This document shows, piece by piece, positions 49,703 to 57,418 of a stretch of DNA of 64,000 nt. Numbering within the stretch: position 1 is the first letter of the stretch; each line of letters starts with the position of its first letter. The stretch is from CAZJKE01 sp964546585. GTDB lineage: Bacteria; Planctomycetota; Phycisphaerae; Phycisphaerales; SM1A02. The notes beneath the pieces were generated by a model that made no database searches, was not told where the DNA came from, and worked only from the letters and a program-made list of their open reading frames with translations. The position numbers and the translations under genes are program-made. The DNA lies in the NCBI GenBank assembly GCA_964546585.1, contig CAZJKE010000006.1, positions 10,387-74,386 of the forward strand, in the 5' to 3' direction.

Positions 49703-50242
49703 TCACCTGAGCAGTGTCTCAAGTACGAAGGACGCCAGCCGTTGTCGGCGGTAGTCCTCTTCTTCGACAAAGCGAATCGTGCTCCCCCTCCCGGCTGAAG
49801 GCGGCCCCGATGCTCGCACCGGCGCGAGGGTCAGCGGAACCCTTGCGGGCAACGGCTCCGAATCTGCTTCCCCCTCCGGCAGTTTGATCGTTCCACGAGG
49901 CGACGCCAGTGCGCCGACCTGTTGCAACGCGCTGGCCGGCACTTCGCCAATGCAATACACCGTGGTTGTGGGAACAAACGGCACGGAACCTGCAGCCGTA
50001 TCAGCGTAGACCGGATCCCGAAAGACCGCGTACAGCCCGCCGGCCCTCCGCACATACACATCTTCCGTTCCTTCCACGCGAAACAACTGCTCAAAGGATT
50101 GCTGCACCCGCATGTCCTTCGGCACGAGCCGAAGCGAATCGCTGAGCACGCCGCGATCTTCGACACCAGCGTCCACCGGCACGAGTTGAACGGGCTCGAG
50201 CAACAGAGCAACAAACAGCGGCAGACATGGCACGCAAGCCAC
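49703..50242 (-). CDS. Unknown exported or membrane-anchored protein
   Basis: A 179-residue protein if read from the GTG at 50242. It begins with a hydrophobic stretch (VACVPCLPLFVALLLEPVQL) that may be a signal peptide or anchor, followed by DAGVEDRGVLSDSLRLVPKDMRVQQSFEQLFRV and a beta-rich middle (GGLYAVFRDPVYADTAAGS, TTTVYCIGEVP). I recognise no family. The GTG start is supported by TATACT 6 nt upstream; the open frame runs back to 50347 over the MOSC gene. It is divergent from the MOSC gene with 19 bp between start codons. Confidence 0.55.
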   Translation of the reverse strand: MACVPCLPLFVALLLEPVQLVPVDAGVEDRGVLSDSLRLVPKDMRVQQSFEQLFRVEGTEDVYVRRAGGLYAVFRDPVYADTAAGSVPFVPTTTVYCIGEVPASALQQVGALASPRGTIKLPEGEADSEPLPARVPLTLAPVRASGPPSAGRGSTIRFVEEEDYRRQRLASFVLETLLR

Positions 50243-50248
50243 GACTTG

Positions 50249-50256
50249 AGTATAGT
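50249..50256. promoter_or_regulatory. Symmetrical bidirectional -10 element
   Basis: AGTATAGT reads as TATAGT on the plus strand (50251-50256, 5 nt before the MOSC ATG) and as TATACT on the minus strand (50249-50254, 6 nt before the GTG at 50242). The two -10 hexamers share four bases. Both transcripts would be leaderless. Confidence 0.5.
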
Positions 50257-50261
50257 CCGGT

Positions 50262-50723
50262 ATGGCAGAAATAGATGCAGTTGTGATCTCCGTCAACATT
50301 TCCGCAGGCGGCGTTCCAAAATCGCCACAGACCTCATGTGATGTCACGATCGACGGCCTTATCGGAGATGGGCACGATCACCAGAAGCACATCAACCCCG
50401 ATCGCGCTATCAGCCTGCTCGACCGGGAAGTCCTCGACGAACTCAATGCGGAAGGCTACGCGCTTGAGCCAGGCACAATCGGCGAGAACATCACCGTCGA
50501 GAACCTGTGTGTCAACGACATGAAGGTTGGCGACCGGCTGTGTTTCTCAGGCGGCGTCGAGATCGAACTCACCGATCCTCGCTCGCCTTGTTTCGTCCTC
50601 GACGCCATCGACCCTCGTCTCAAGACGGAACTGGTCGGCCGCGCTGGATTCCTGGCATCGGTTACCAACACCGGCGTACTCGCCCCAGGCGAAACGATCG
50701 AGGTTCGGAAAACCCCTGAATGA
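50262..50723 (+). CDS. MOSC-domain protein
   Basis: A 153-residue single MOSC domain. Motifs: VTIDGLIGDGHDHQKHINPDRAISLLDREVL, GTIGENITVENL, VGDRLCFSGGVEIELTDPRSPCFVLD. The Cys in the SPC turn is the conserved reactive cysteine of MOSC domains, which carry sulfur or bind the molybdenum cofactor. It overlaps mobA by ATGA and lies beside a molybdopterin oxidoreductase, so it likely serves molybdenum cofactor use. Confidence 0.88.
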   Translation: MAEIDAVVISVNISAGGVPKSPQTSCDVTIDGLIGDGHDHQKHINPDRAISLLDREVLDELNAEGYALEPGTIGENITVENLCVNDMKVGDRLCFSGGVEIELTDPRSPCFVLDAIDPRLKTELVGRAGFLASVTNTGVLAPGETIEVRKTPE

Positions 50724-51271
50724 ACACTGGGCTCACCGCCGCGGTTCTCATGGGCGGCCAAAGTCGCCGCATGGGACATCCCAAGCATGCGGTCGCACTA
50801 CGTAACGGGCGAACCATGCTCGACACCGTTGCGGAGGTCGCCGCCAAAGTAGCCGATGATGTCGTGCTGCTCGGCCCACCCGTCGACGGATACCGCTCGA
50901 TCGCCGATCACCGCCCCGGAGAAGGCCCGGTGGCCGGCATCGAATCGCTCCTTCGCTCACATTGCAGTACGCGGTGCCTGATCCTCGCCTGCGACATGCC
51001 GAGGCTGACCCCTGAGGGGCTTGCACCGATCCTGATCCCGCACATCACCCCCGTGGTGGTATTCAGTACCCCAGGCAGCGACACCATCTCGCCACTTCCA
51101 ATGGTGATCCGCCGTGATGCCGCTGAGGCGGTAACGGAGTACCTGGATGCGGGGGGGCGATCGATACGCGGGCTACTGGAACAGGTCCCTCACAGTGCCA
51201 TTCCGCTTGATCCGGAGCGGGCTGACCAGATCCAAAGTGTCAACACGCCGGGTGACCTCAGCAGCCTGTGA
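50720..51271 (+). CDS. mobA: Molybdenum cofactor guanylyltransferase
   Basis: A 183-residue nucleotidyltransferase that attaches GMP to molybdopterin to form MGD. Motifs: AAVLMGGQSRRMGHPKHAV (GGxSxRMGxxK), ADHRPGEGPVAGIESLL and ILACDMPRLTPEGL, with PGDLSSL at the end. It overlaps the MOSC gene by 4 bp and converges on the oxidoreductase gene with a 14-bp overlap. The bis-MGD oxidoreductase next door is the likely client. Confidence 0.92.
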   Translation: MNTGLTAAVLMGGQSRRMGHPKHAVALRNGRTMLDTVAEVAAKVADDVVLLGPPVDGYRSIADHRPGEGPVAGIESLLRSHCSTRCLILACDMPRLTPEGLAPILIPHITPVVVFSTPGSDTISPLPMVIRRDAAEAVTEYLDAGGRSIRGLLEQVPHSAIPLDPERADQIQSVNTPGDLSSL

Positions 51272-53405
51272 TCTCTACGACCGCGCTCTTGTAGGCCGGT
51301 GTTCGGGATGCCGGGTCGACGGTCCGGTCGAGAAGGATGTTGGCCTCGGGAAAATACATGGCGCAGTTGCCCGCTCGAATGTCAAACGGCCGCACAAGCA
51401 CCTCCCACGAGCCGCCAGGTCCACACACTGTCACGCGTTGGTTTGGCCGAAACCCGAATCGTTCGATGTCGTCCTCGTGCATCAAGACGACATCCCGCCG
51501 ATCCTGCCCGCGGTACATATCCTCCTCCTCGTACACCACAGTGTTGAACTGTCCTTCGCTCCGGAGGGTCGCCAGTCGAAGTTGGTTGCCGGCAATCGGC
51601 GGTGGGGGCGCAATGTCAACATCGTGGGCGCATGCACGGCCAGACTCCGTTGCAAAGTGCGGCTGATGGAAAGTCCGCCCCTCTATCTGGTATTCACCTT
51701 CGGCGCGGTATCCAGGGATGACCGCCGCGATCAGCGATCGAATGGCGGCGTGGTCGCGAAACGCACGCCAGTCGATTCCCGGCATGGAGGCCTCCGCAAG
51801 ATCGGCGATAATGGCCACCTCGCTCCGTGGACCTTCATGTCGCGATGTGCCGCCGCTGCTCTGCCGCACATGGTTGAACATTGATTCCTGCGTCGTACTC
51901 TGCGGCTCCTCGTCACGGGCAAGCACCGGCACAATGAGAGTTGTGCGGCCGCGTCCCCTGATGTGTCCGAGATTCAGCGTTGTGGACAGATACGCAACGG
52001 TGCCGATTCGAGCCATGGCCGCCGAGGCGAAGGTTGAGTCGGGATTGGAACTGAGAAGGTTGCCTCCGAGACAAATGGCCAGATCCATGTTGTCCTCGGC
52101 GGCCGCTTCCATGCAGGCCATCGTGTCGAGGCCCGCCGACTGCGGCAACGAAATACCCAGTTCCTGTTCGATTCCAGCCACAACCGCGCCCTTGAGTTGC
52201 GGCACAACACCGACGCTTCCCATGCCTTGTACATTTGAGTGTCCCCGCAGCGGCAGGAGTCCAGCACCTTGCCGTCCGAGCATGCTGCGAGCAATTGCGC
52301 AGTTGGCGATCATCCGCACGCTGCCCACGCCGTCCGCGTGGTGCGTAATGCCCATTGCCCAACAGAAGATCGCCCCCTTGGACTCGGCGTACAAGGCAGC
52401 CATCCGTTCGATCTCCCCGCGGGAGACACCGCTTGTCTCTTCGATCCAGGACCATTCCGTCCCGGTTGCCCGGGTCTCGACGGCATCAAACCCCTCGGCG
52501 CTGGACTTGATGAAGTCGCGGTCGATCGCGTCCCGCTCCGCAAGCGCCTTGATAATGCCGAGCAGCACTGCGCTGTCCCCGCCGAGGTGCACCTGGATGA
52601 AGAGATCCGCGATGCGGCTGGCCCGCAGCATTGATCGAACATCGCTTGGGACGCGGAATCGCTCAAGACCCCGCTCGCGCAGCGGATTGATCACGATGAC
52701 CTTCCCGCCTCGGCGCCGCAATCGCACAAGTTCCTTCATGAGGCGGGGGTGATTGGATGCGGGGTTGCAGCCGATCAGAAAGATCAGGTCGCACGAGTTG
52801 AGATCATCGAGCGTCACGGTCGCCGTTCCAGACCCGGTCACCGACGCGAGCCCGACACCACTCGCCTGATGGCAGTAGTAGGAACAGTTGTTGACATTGT
52901 TGGTGCCGCGGACTCGCGCCGCAAGTTGCAGCAGGAATCCAGCCTCGTTGGAACTGCGACCACTGAAATAGTAGAACGACCGATCCGGTTCGGTTTCCCG
53001 CACGGCATTCGACAGTACATCCATGGCTTCATCCCAGGATGCAGTGCGATAGTGTGAGTCCAACGGGCCGGCGATCAGTGGATCAACGAGGCGGCCGCAC
53101 CTTTCCAACTCGCGCGGCGACAGAGCCGCCAGTTCGGCGATGGAAAACCGTTCGAAGAAGGTCGAATCGATTCGGCCCTGCATGTCCGCTGCCATCGCCT
53201 GCACCGATTTCTTGCACACCTCAGGAAATCTTCCGTGTTCATTGACCATCCCGCCTCGCTGCCCGCCCATGCCAAGCGCACAGGTCTTGCAGGCATTCTT
53301 TGACCGCAGCGCGCGGTACATGCGCAGCAGTCCCCCACTGCGTCGAGCCTCGCGCAGTACATAATGGATCGCCGGCCATCCACCGCCGCTCTTCACTCGA
53401 GACAT
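51258..53405 (-). CDS. FdhF/YdeP-family molybdopterin oxidoreductase
   Basis: A 715-residue protein of the formate-dehydrogenase-H/YdeP group. The N-terminal NACKTCALGMGGQRGGMVNE and PEVCKKSVQAMAADMQ are typical of YdeP-like proteins, and the molybdopterin domains follow (LIFLIGCNPASNHPRLMKELV; GHSNVQGMGSVGVV; LGGNLLSSNPDS; TTLNLGHIRGRGRTTLIVPVLARDEEP). The likely Mo ligand is the Cys in SYYCHQASG, aligned with Sec/Cys of FdhF. Substrate is unknown; YdeP itself is linked to acid resistance. It shares an operon with the amino acid decarboxylase (13-bp overlap). Confidence 0.88.
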   Translation of the reverse strand: MSRVKSGGGWPAIHYVLREARRSGGLLRMYRALRSKNACKTCALGMGGQRGGMVNEHGRFPEVCKKSVQAMAADMQGRIDSTFFERFSIAELAALSPRELERCGRLVDPLIAGPLDSHYRTASWDEAMDVLSNAVRETEPDRSFYYFSGRSSNEAGFLLQLAARVRGTNNVNNCSYYCHQASGVGLASVTGSGTATVTLDDLNSCDLIFLIGCNPASNHPRLMKELVRLRRRGGKVIVINPLRERGLERFRVPSDVRSMLRASRIADLFIQVHLGGDSAVLLGIIKALAERDAIDRDFIKSSAEGFDAVETRATGTEWSWIEETSGVSRGEIERMAALYAESKGAIFCWAMGITHHADGVGSVRMIANCAIARSMLGRQGAGLLPLRGHSNVQGMGSVGVVPQLKGAVVAGIEQELGISLPQSAGLDTMACMEAAAEDNMDLAICLGGNLLSSNPDSTFASAAMARIGTVAYLSTTLNLGHIRGRGRTTLIVPVLARDEEPQSTTQESMFNHVRQSSGGTSRHEGPRSEVAIIADLAEASMPGIDWRAFRDHAAIRSLIAAVIPGYRAEGEYQIEGRTFHQPHFATESGRACAHDVDIAPPPPIAGNQLRLATLRSEGQFNTVVYEEEDMYRGQDRRDVVLMHEDDIERFGFRPNQRVTVCGPGGSWEVLVRPFDIRAGNCAMYFPEANILLDRTVDPASRTPAYKSAVVEITGC

Positions 53406-54787
53406 TGGTCCACTTTCTCGCGGAGCATCGCAATCAGCTCGTCAACATCACGCATCGTGGTCGTCGCGTGACCGATGCAGCACCGAGCAACAAATCGACC
53501 GTCAATACTGCAGTGTGTCAACATCGCGCGGCCGCTTTCGTTGATGGCCGACACCAGGTGCCGTGTCGATTCATCACCAGCAGCGACCCGAAAGCAGACG
53601 AGGTTGAGCGGGTGCGGCGCGGCAATCTCGAAGCGATCATCGTTCGAGATCGCTGCGGCGAATGCTTGTGCCATGGCAACATGATCGCGGATCATGGTGC
53701 GTATGCCCGCAAGCCCGTGCCAACGCAGAACGAACCACAGTTTCAGCGCCCGAAATCGCCGGCCAAGGGGAACCTGCCAGTCGCGATAGTCGATGACGCC
53801 GCCGCTGTCCGTTGCGTTGTTCCGCAAGTAATCGGGCATGATCGAGAGCGCCGCGAGCAGAGGTTCGCGGTCGGCGACGAAGAAGCAGGTGCAGTCAAAG
53901 TTGGTCAGCATCCACTTGTGCGGGTTGACGCAGTAGGAATCCGCATGCTCGATGCCGTCGTGGATCCAGCGGTGCTCCTCGCAGAGGCTTGCTGTCCCGA
54001 ACATCGCCGCGTCCACATGCAGCCATGCATGGTGCGAAGACGCGGCGTGAGCGCACGCAGCGATCGAATCGAATGCGCCTGTTCCCGTTGTGCCGCAGGT
54101 TGCAACGACCATGAACGGAACAAGACCTCGCCTTGCATCCTCATCCATGGCTGTAGCAAGCCGATTACCACACATCGCTCTTTGGTCGTCTGTGTCGATT
54201 CTCCGTAGTCGATCACCTGGAATCCCCGCTATGCGCATGCCTTTTTCCACGCTGGAATGGGATTCGTCGCTGGCATATGCGACCAGTTTTTCGATGGGTG
54301 CCGCCGTACGGTCCCGCGCTGCTGCGATCGCGCAGAGGGTCGCGCTGCTCGCGGTGTCCTGAATGACACCACCGCCCTGTGATGTCGAATGAAATCGCTC
54401 GGGCAAGCCAAGTGCCTCGGCCATCCAGTCCAGCATGCGGATCTCCAGTTCCGTGCAGGCAGGACTGGTTGACCAGAGCATCCCTTGCACGCCAAGCCCG
54501 CTCGACAACAGGTCGCCGAGAATGGAGGGTCCCGATGCGTTGCTTGGAAAGTACGCGAAGAACCGGGGCGATTGCCAGTGCGTGATGCCGGGCATGACAA
54601 CGCGGTCTACATCCGCAAGCATGTCTTCGAACGGTTCGCCGTGCTCAGGAGCCACGTTCGGAAGCGCTGCGAGCACACTGCCCGGATCTGCCGGCGACTG
54701 TACCGGAAACTCACCAACCGACTCCATGTAATCGGCGATCCAATGGACGACCTCGGTGCCTCGGCGCCGAAACTCATCGGCCGACAT
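53393..54787 (-). CDS. PLP-dependent aromatic amino acid decarboxylase family protein
   Basis: A 464-residue group II decarboxylase. N-terminus EFRRRGTEVVHWIADYMESV, HPxF-like THWQSPRFFAYFPSNAS, GGGVIQDTASSATLCAIAAAR, HVDAAMFGTASLCEEHR, the PLP lysine in VNPHKWMLTNFDCTCFFV and a C-terminal domain with LGRRFRALKLWFVLR. It would decarboxylate tyrosine, DOPA, tryptophan or a related acid. The open frame extends far upstream; the ATG at 54787 gives the family start. It lies 22 bp after the M3 peptidase gene and ahead of the oxidoreductase gene, so the three may be one unit. Confidence 0.92.
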   Translation of the reverse strand: MSADEFRRRGTEVVHWIADYMESVGEFPVQSPADPGSVLAALPNVAPEHGEPFEDMLADVDRVVMPGITHWQSPRFFAYFPSNASGPSILGDLLSSGLGVQGMLWSTSPACTELEIRMLDWMAEALGLPERFHSTSQGGGVIQDTASSATLCAIAAARDRTAAPIEKLVAYASDESHSSVEKGMRIAGIPGDRLRRIDTDDQRAMCGNRLATAMDEDARRGLVPFMVVATCGTTGTGAFDSIAACAHAASSHHAWLHVDAAMFGTASLCEEHRWIHDGIEHADSYCVNPHKWMLTNFDCTCFFVADREPLLAALSIMPDYLRNNATDSGGVIDYRDWQVPLGRRFRALKLWFVLRWHGLAGIRTMIRDHVAMAQAFAAAISNDDRFEIAAPHPLNLVCFRVAAGDESTRHLVSAINESGRAMLTHCSIDGRFVARCCIGHATTTMRDVDELIAMLREKVDQCLE

Positions 54788-54809
54788 GGGCAGGAAACCA
54801 TCGTTCACG

Positions 54810-56510
54810 CTATTGCGGCAACGCCTCCAGTTCGCTCGAAACGGCTTCCATGAGCCGCTCCACATTCGAAGATGTGAAGTCGAGCGACAGTTCTCCTGCC
54901 TCGAAAAGTTCGGGAAGAGGGCGACTACCGCCCAGCGACAATGCTCGCTTGTACGCAGCGAGAGCCCGGGGGGGGTCCTGCCGATACTGGATCCACATCT
55001 GGAGGGCGCCGAGTTGAGCGATGCCGTACTCGACATAGTAGAAGGGGACCTCGAAGGGATGCAACTGGCGATGCCACATCGCGGCGTGCTCCTGCTCAAG
55101 TCCATCCCATGAAACTGCGGTGCCGAACCGTTCCTCCAACGCAAGCCAAGCCGAAGTTCGCTCGTCGCGGCCATGGGTCGGATGCGTATAGATCCAGTGT
55201 TGGAAGGCATCGATCGTCGCGACCCAAGGTAGAACCTTCACGATGCCCTCGAGGTGTTTGCGTATGGACCGCTGGCGGTCTTCTTCGCCGTAGAACTCAT
55301 CGAGGAAGTCGTACGCCATGGACTCCATGCTCATCGAGGCGACCTCCGCGAACTCAAGCGGCGGATGTCGATACCAGAGAAAAGGATCCTCGCGACAGAG
55401 CATGGAATTGAATGCGTGACCAGCCTCATGCACCATGGTGTCAACATCGCGGGGAAGCCCGGCGGCGTTCATGAAGATAAAGGGTCGACGCGATCGGTCT
55501 CGCTCGTATTGATATCCACCAGGCGCCTTGCCCTTGCGCGAGGCCAGATCGAGTGAGTCGCCGCCCCGCATCGATTCGAACAACTCGTGCAGCCCTTCAT
55601 CCATCCTGGCAAACAGGCGGGAGGTCTTTTCCACCATGTCCTCGGCGGAATCAAACGGACGGAGAGGGTCGCGACCCAGCGGGTCCACATCCATGTCCCA
55701 GGGTCGCAACTGGTCAACTTCGAGCGACGCACGCCGTTCGTTACACAGTTGGGCAGAGAGTGGCATGCAGTGCTGTTCGATCGAGTCGTGGAATGCGATG
55801 CAGTCCTCGGGCGTGTAGTCGAACCGGTGCTTCTTCCTGAACATGTACTCGCGGAAATCGCTGCAACCAGCGTTTCCTGCCATGGTGCCGCGCAAACTGA
55901 TCATGCTGTCGAAGAGGGTGTCGATCGCATCACGATCCTGCAACCGCCTCTGCGCCACAGCCCGCCATGCAGCCTCGCGGCGATCGCGATCGGTCTCCTG
56001 TTGGTACCTCGCCATCTGTGGCATCGTCTGTAATTCGCCGTCGAACTCGACCATCATTGCGCCGCAAATCTCAGCGTATTGCTGTCCAAGTTTGGTGTCC
56101 TCGGTCTGCAGCGGCACATTCTCCTCGCGAAAGAGATCGACGTCGGCCTGCCAGTTTCGAAGGAGTACCTCGTGACGGACGGGGTCCAGTTGAGACGCGT
56201 GCGGTGATGTGACAACCTTGCGATCAAGTTCGAATCCGATTTTCTTGAGTTCAGGTTCGACGATTTCCACGAATGCGAGATACGCCGCCTTGATCGCCTC
56301 ATCCTCGGTATCACATGTCATCGCGATGTAGAGATTCGCCTCCGCCTCGCTTGCAGATGCATCCAACTCGCTGCGATCGAGCAGCAACTGCTCAAGGCAG
56401 CCGACGCACTTCAACTCTCGATCGAGCAGTTGTTGGTAGTAGGGCGCCAGGTTCTCCCATTGGGCCGCGTCCAGATCGGCGGGAACGAAGTCGGTTGCAA
56501 TAATCGTCAT
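54810..56510 (-). CDS. M3-family oligoendopeptidase
   Basis: A 566-residue zinc metallopeptidase of the thimet/PepF clan. The active site is MVHEAGHAFNSML (HExxH), with the third ligand Glu in LEFAEVASMSMES. No signal peptide is visible, so it is probably cytoplasmic and degrades short peptides. Length is typical for PepF-like enzymes (560-600). It overlaps ispE by ATGA and is co-transcribed with it; the link to isoprenoid synthesis is only positional. Confidence 0.93.
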   Translation of the reverse strand: MTIIATDFVPADLDAAQWENLAPYYQQLLDRELKCVGCLEQLLLDRSELDASASEAEANLYIAMTCDTEDEAIKAAYLAFVEIVEPELKKIGFELDRKVVTSPHASQLDPVRHEVLLRNWQADVDLFREENVPLQTEDTKLGQQYAEICGAMMVEFDGELQTMPQMARYQQETDRDRREAAWRAVAQRRLQDRDAIDTLFDSMISLRGTMAGNAGCSDFREYMFRKKHRFDYTPEDCIAFHDSIEQHCMPLSAQLCNERRASLEVDQLRPWDMDVDPLGRDPLRPFDSAEDMVEKTSRLFARMDEGLHELFESMRGGDSLDLASRKGKAPGGYQYERDRSRRPFIFMNAAGLPRDVDTMVHEAGHAFNSMLCREDPFLWYRHPPLEFAEVASMSMESMAYDFLDEFYGEEDRQRSIRKHLEGIVKVLPWVATIDAFQHWIYTHPTHGRDERTSAWLALEERFGTAVSWDGLEQEHAAMWHRQLHPFEVPFYYVEYGIAQLGALQMWIQYRQDPPRALAAYKRALSLGGSRPLPELFEAGELSLDFTSSNVERLMEAVSSELEALPQ

Positions 56511-57385
56511 TGGGTCACTTCCTTCTTCTTCGCATTGCAGGTCGTCGCTGTCGCGACGGCAGAAAGTTGCGTTTCCTTCTCTATGGCCGCGGCCAGTGCC
56601 GAGGCATGTTCTGCATTGTCGCACAGCACGAACATCGCCGAGCCGCTTCCCGATAGATGGACCTGGTCCTCGGCAATGGTGGAAATCGCCGCCATGTCCG
56701 CGGCCAGCGACGATGCGACCTCGCACGCCGCTGCGGAGAGGTCGTTGAACACCCCGCCGTTTCGCACATGAGATTCGTCCAGCATCCCGCCACCAAGTTC
56801 GTCAAAGGCGTCGTACACCTCGCCCGTCGCACAACCGTAGTCCGGCATGACGAGGACCATGTGCGTGTCCGTGTCATCAAGCGGTTCCACGACTTCGCCC
56901 AGCCCGGAGATGATCGCGGTGCCGCCGCAAACAAGGAATGGGATGTCGGAGCCGAGGCCGCTGGCGATGTCAATCAGTGCCGCTGAGTCGAGATCCAGCG
57001 CGAACAGTTCGTTGACGGCGCGGAGCATGGCCGCCGCATCCGACGATCCGCCCCCAAGGCCGCTGCCGACGGGAAGCCGCTTTTCGAGTTTCATCTGCAC
57101 CGGAAGTGCCCTCCCGGCATGTGCCTCCATGGCTCTGTGGGCCCGCACGGCCAGATCCGATGTCATCGGCCAGTTGATGGGGGAAGTCCGTGTGGCCTCA
57201 TCGTGCCAGAGAATCGCGTACCGAGAGAGCCCATCTTCGGCCAGACGCTTGACCTCCAAATCGTCGCCGTAGCCGACCGTAGTCATCCTGGACACGATCG
57301 GATGCATGCCGGCATCGTTCAGGGATCCGACGGACAAGGCCAGATTCACCTTGGCCGGTGCGTTCATGGTGATGGCATCTGTCAT
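56507..57385 (-). CDS. ispE: 4-diphosphocytidyl-2-C-methyl-D-erythritol kinase
   Basis: A 292-residue GHMP kinase of the MEP pathway. Motifs: APAKVNLALSVGSLNDAGMHP, KRLPVGSGLGGGSSDAAAML (ATP-binding glycine loop), GSDIPFLVCGGTAIISGLGE, and VHLSGSGSAMFVLC. It phosphorylates CDP-ME, two steps before IspF, whose gene begins at the left edge. TATCCT with extended TGC lies 8 nt upstream of the ATG, and the gene is divergent from the AsmA-like gene. Confidence 0.95.
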   Translation of the reverse strand: MTDAITMNAPAKVNLALSVGSLNDAGMHPIVSRMTTVGYGDDLEVKRLAEDGLSRYAILWHDEATRTSPINWPMTSDLAVRAHRAMEAHAGRALPVQMKLEKRLPVGSGLGGGSSDAAAMLRAVNELFALDLDSAALIDIASGLGSDIPFLVCGGTAIISGLGEVVEPLDDTDTHMVLVMPDYGCATGEVYDAFDELGGGMLDESHVRNGGVFNDLSAAACEVASSLAADMAAISTIAEDQVHLSGSGSAMFVLCDNAEHASALAAAIEKETQLSAVATATTCNAKKKEVTQ

Positions 57386-57393
57386 TCGGGCTC

Positions 57394-57412
57394 AGGATAG
57401 CAGGGCTATGAT
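57394..57412. promoter_or_regulatory. Divergent promoter ispE / AsmA-like
   Basis: In the 33-bp spacer, TATCCT on the minus strand (57394-57399) is 8 nt from the ispE ATG, and TATGAT on the plus strand (57407-57412) is 6 nt from the AsmA-like ATG. Both would be leaderless. Confidence 0.5.
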
Positions 57413-57418
57413 GCCGCC

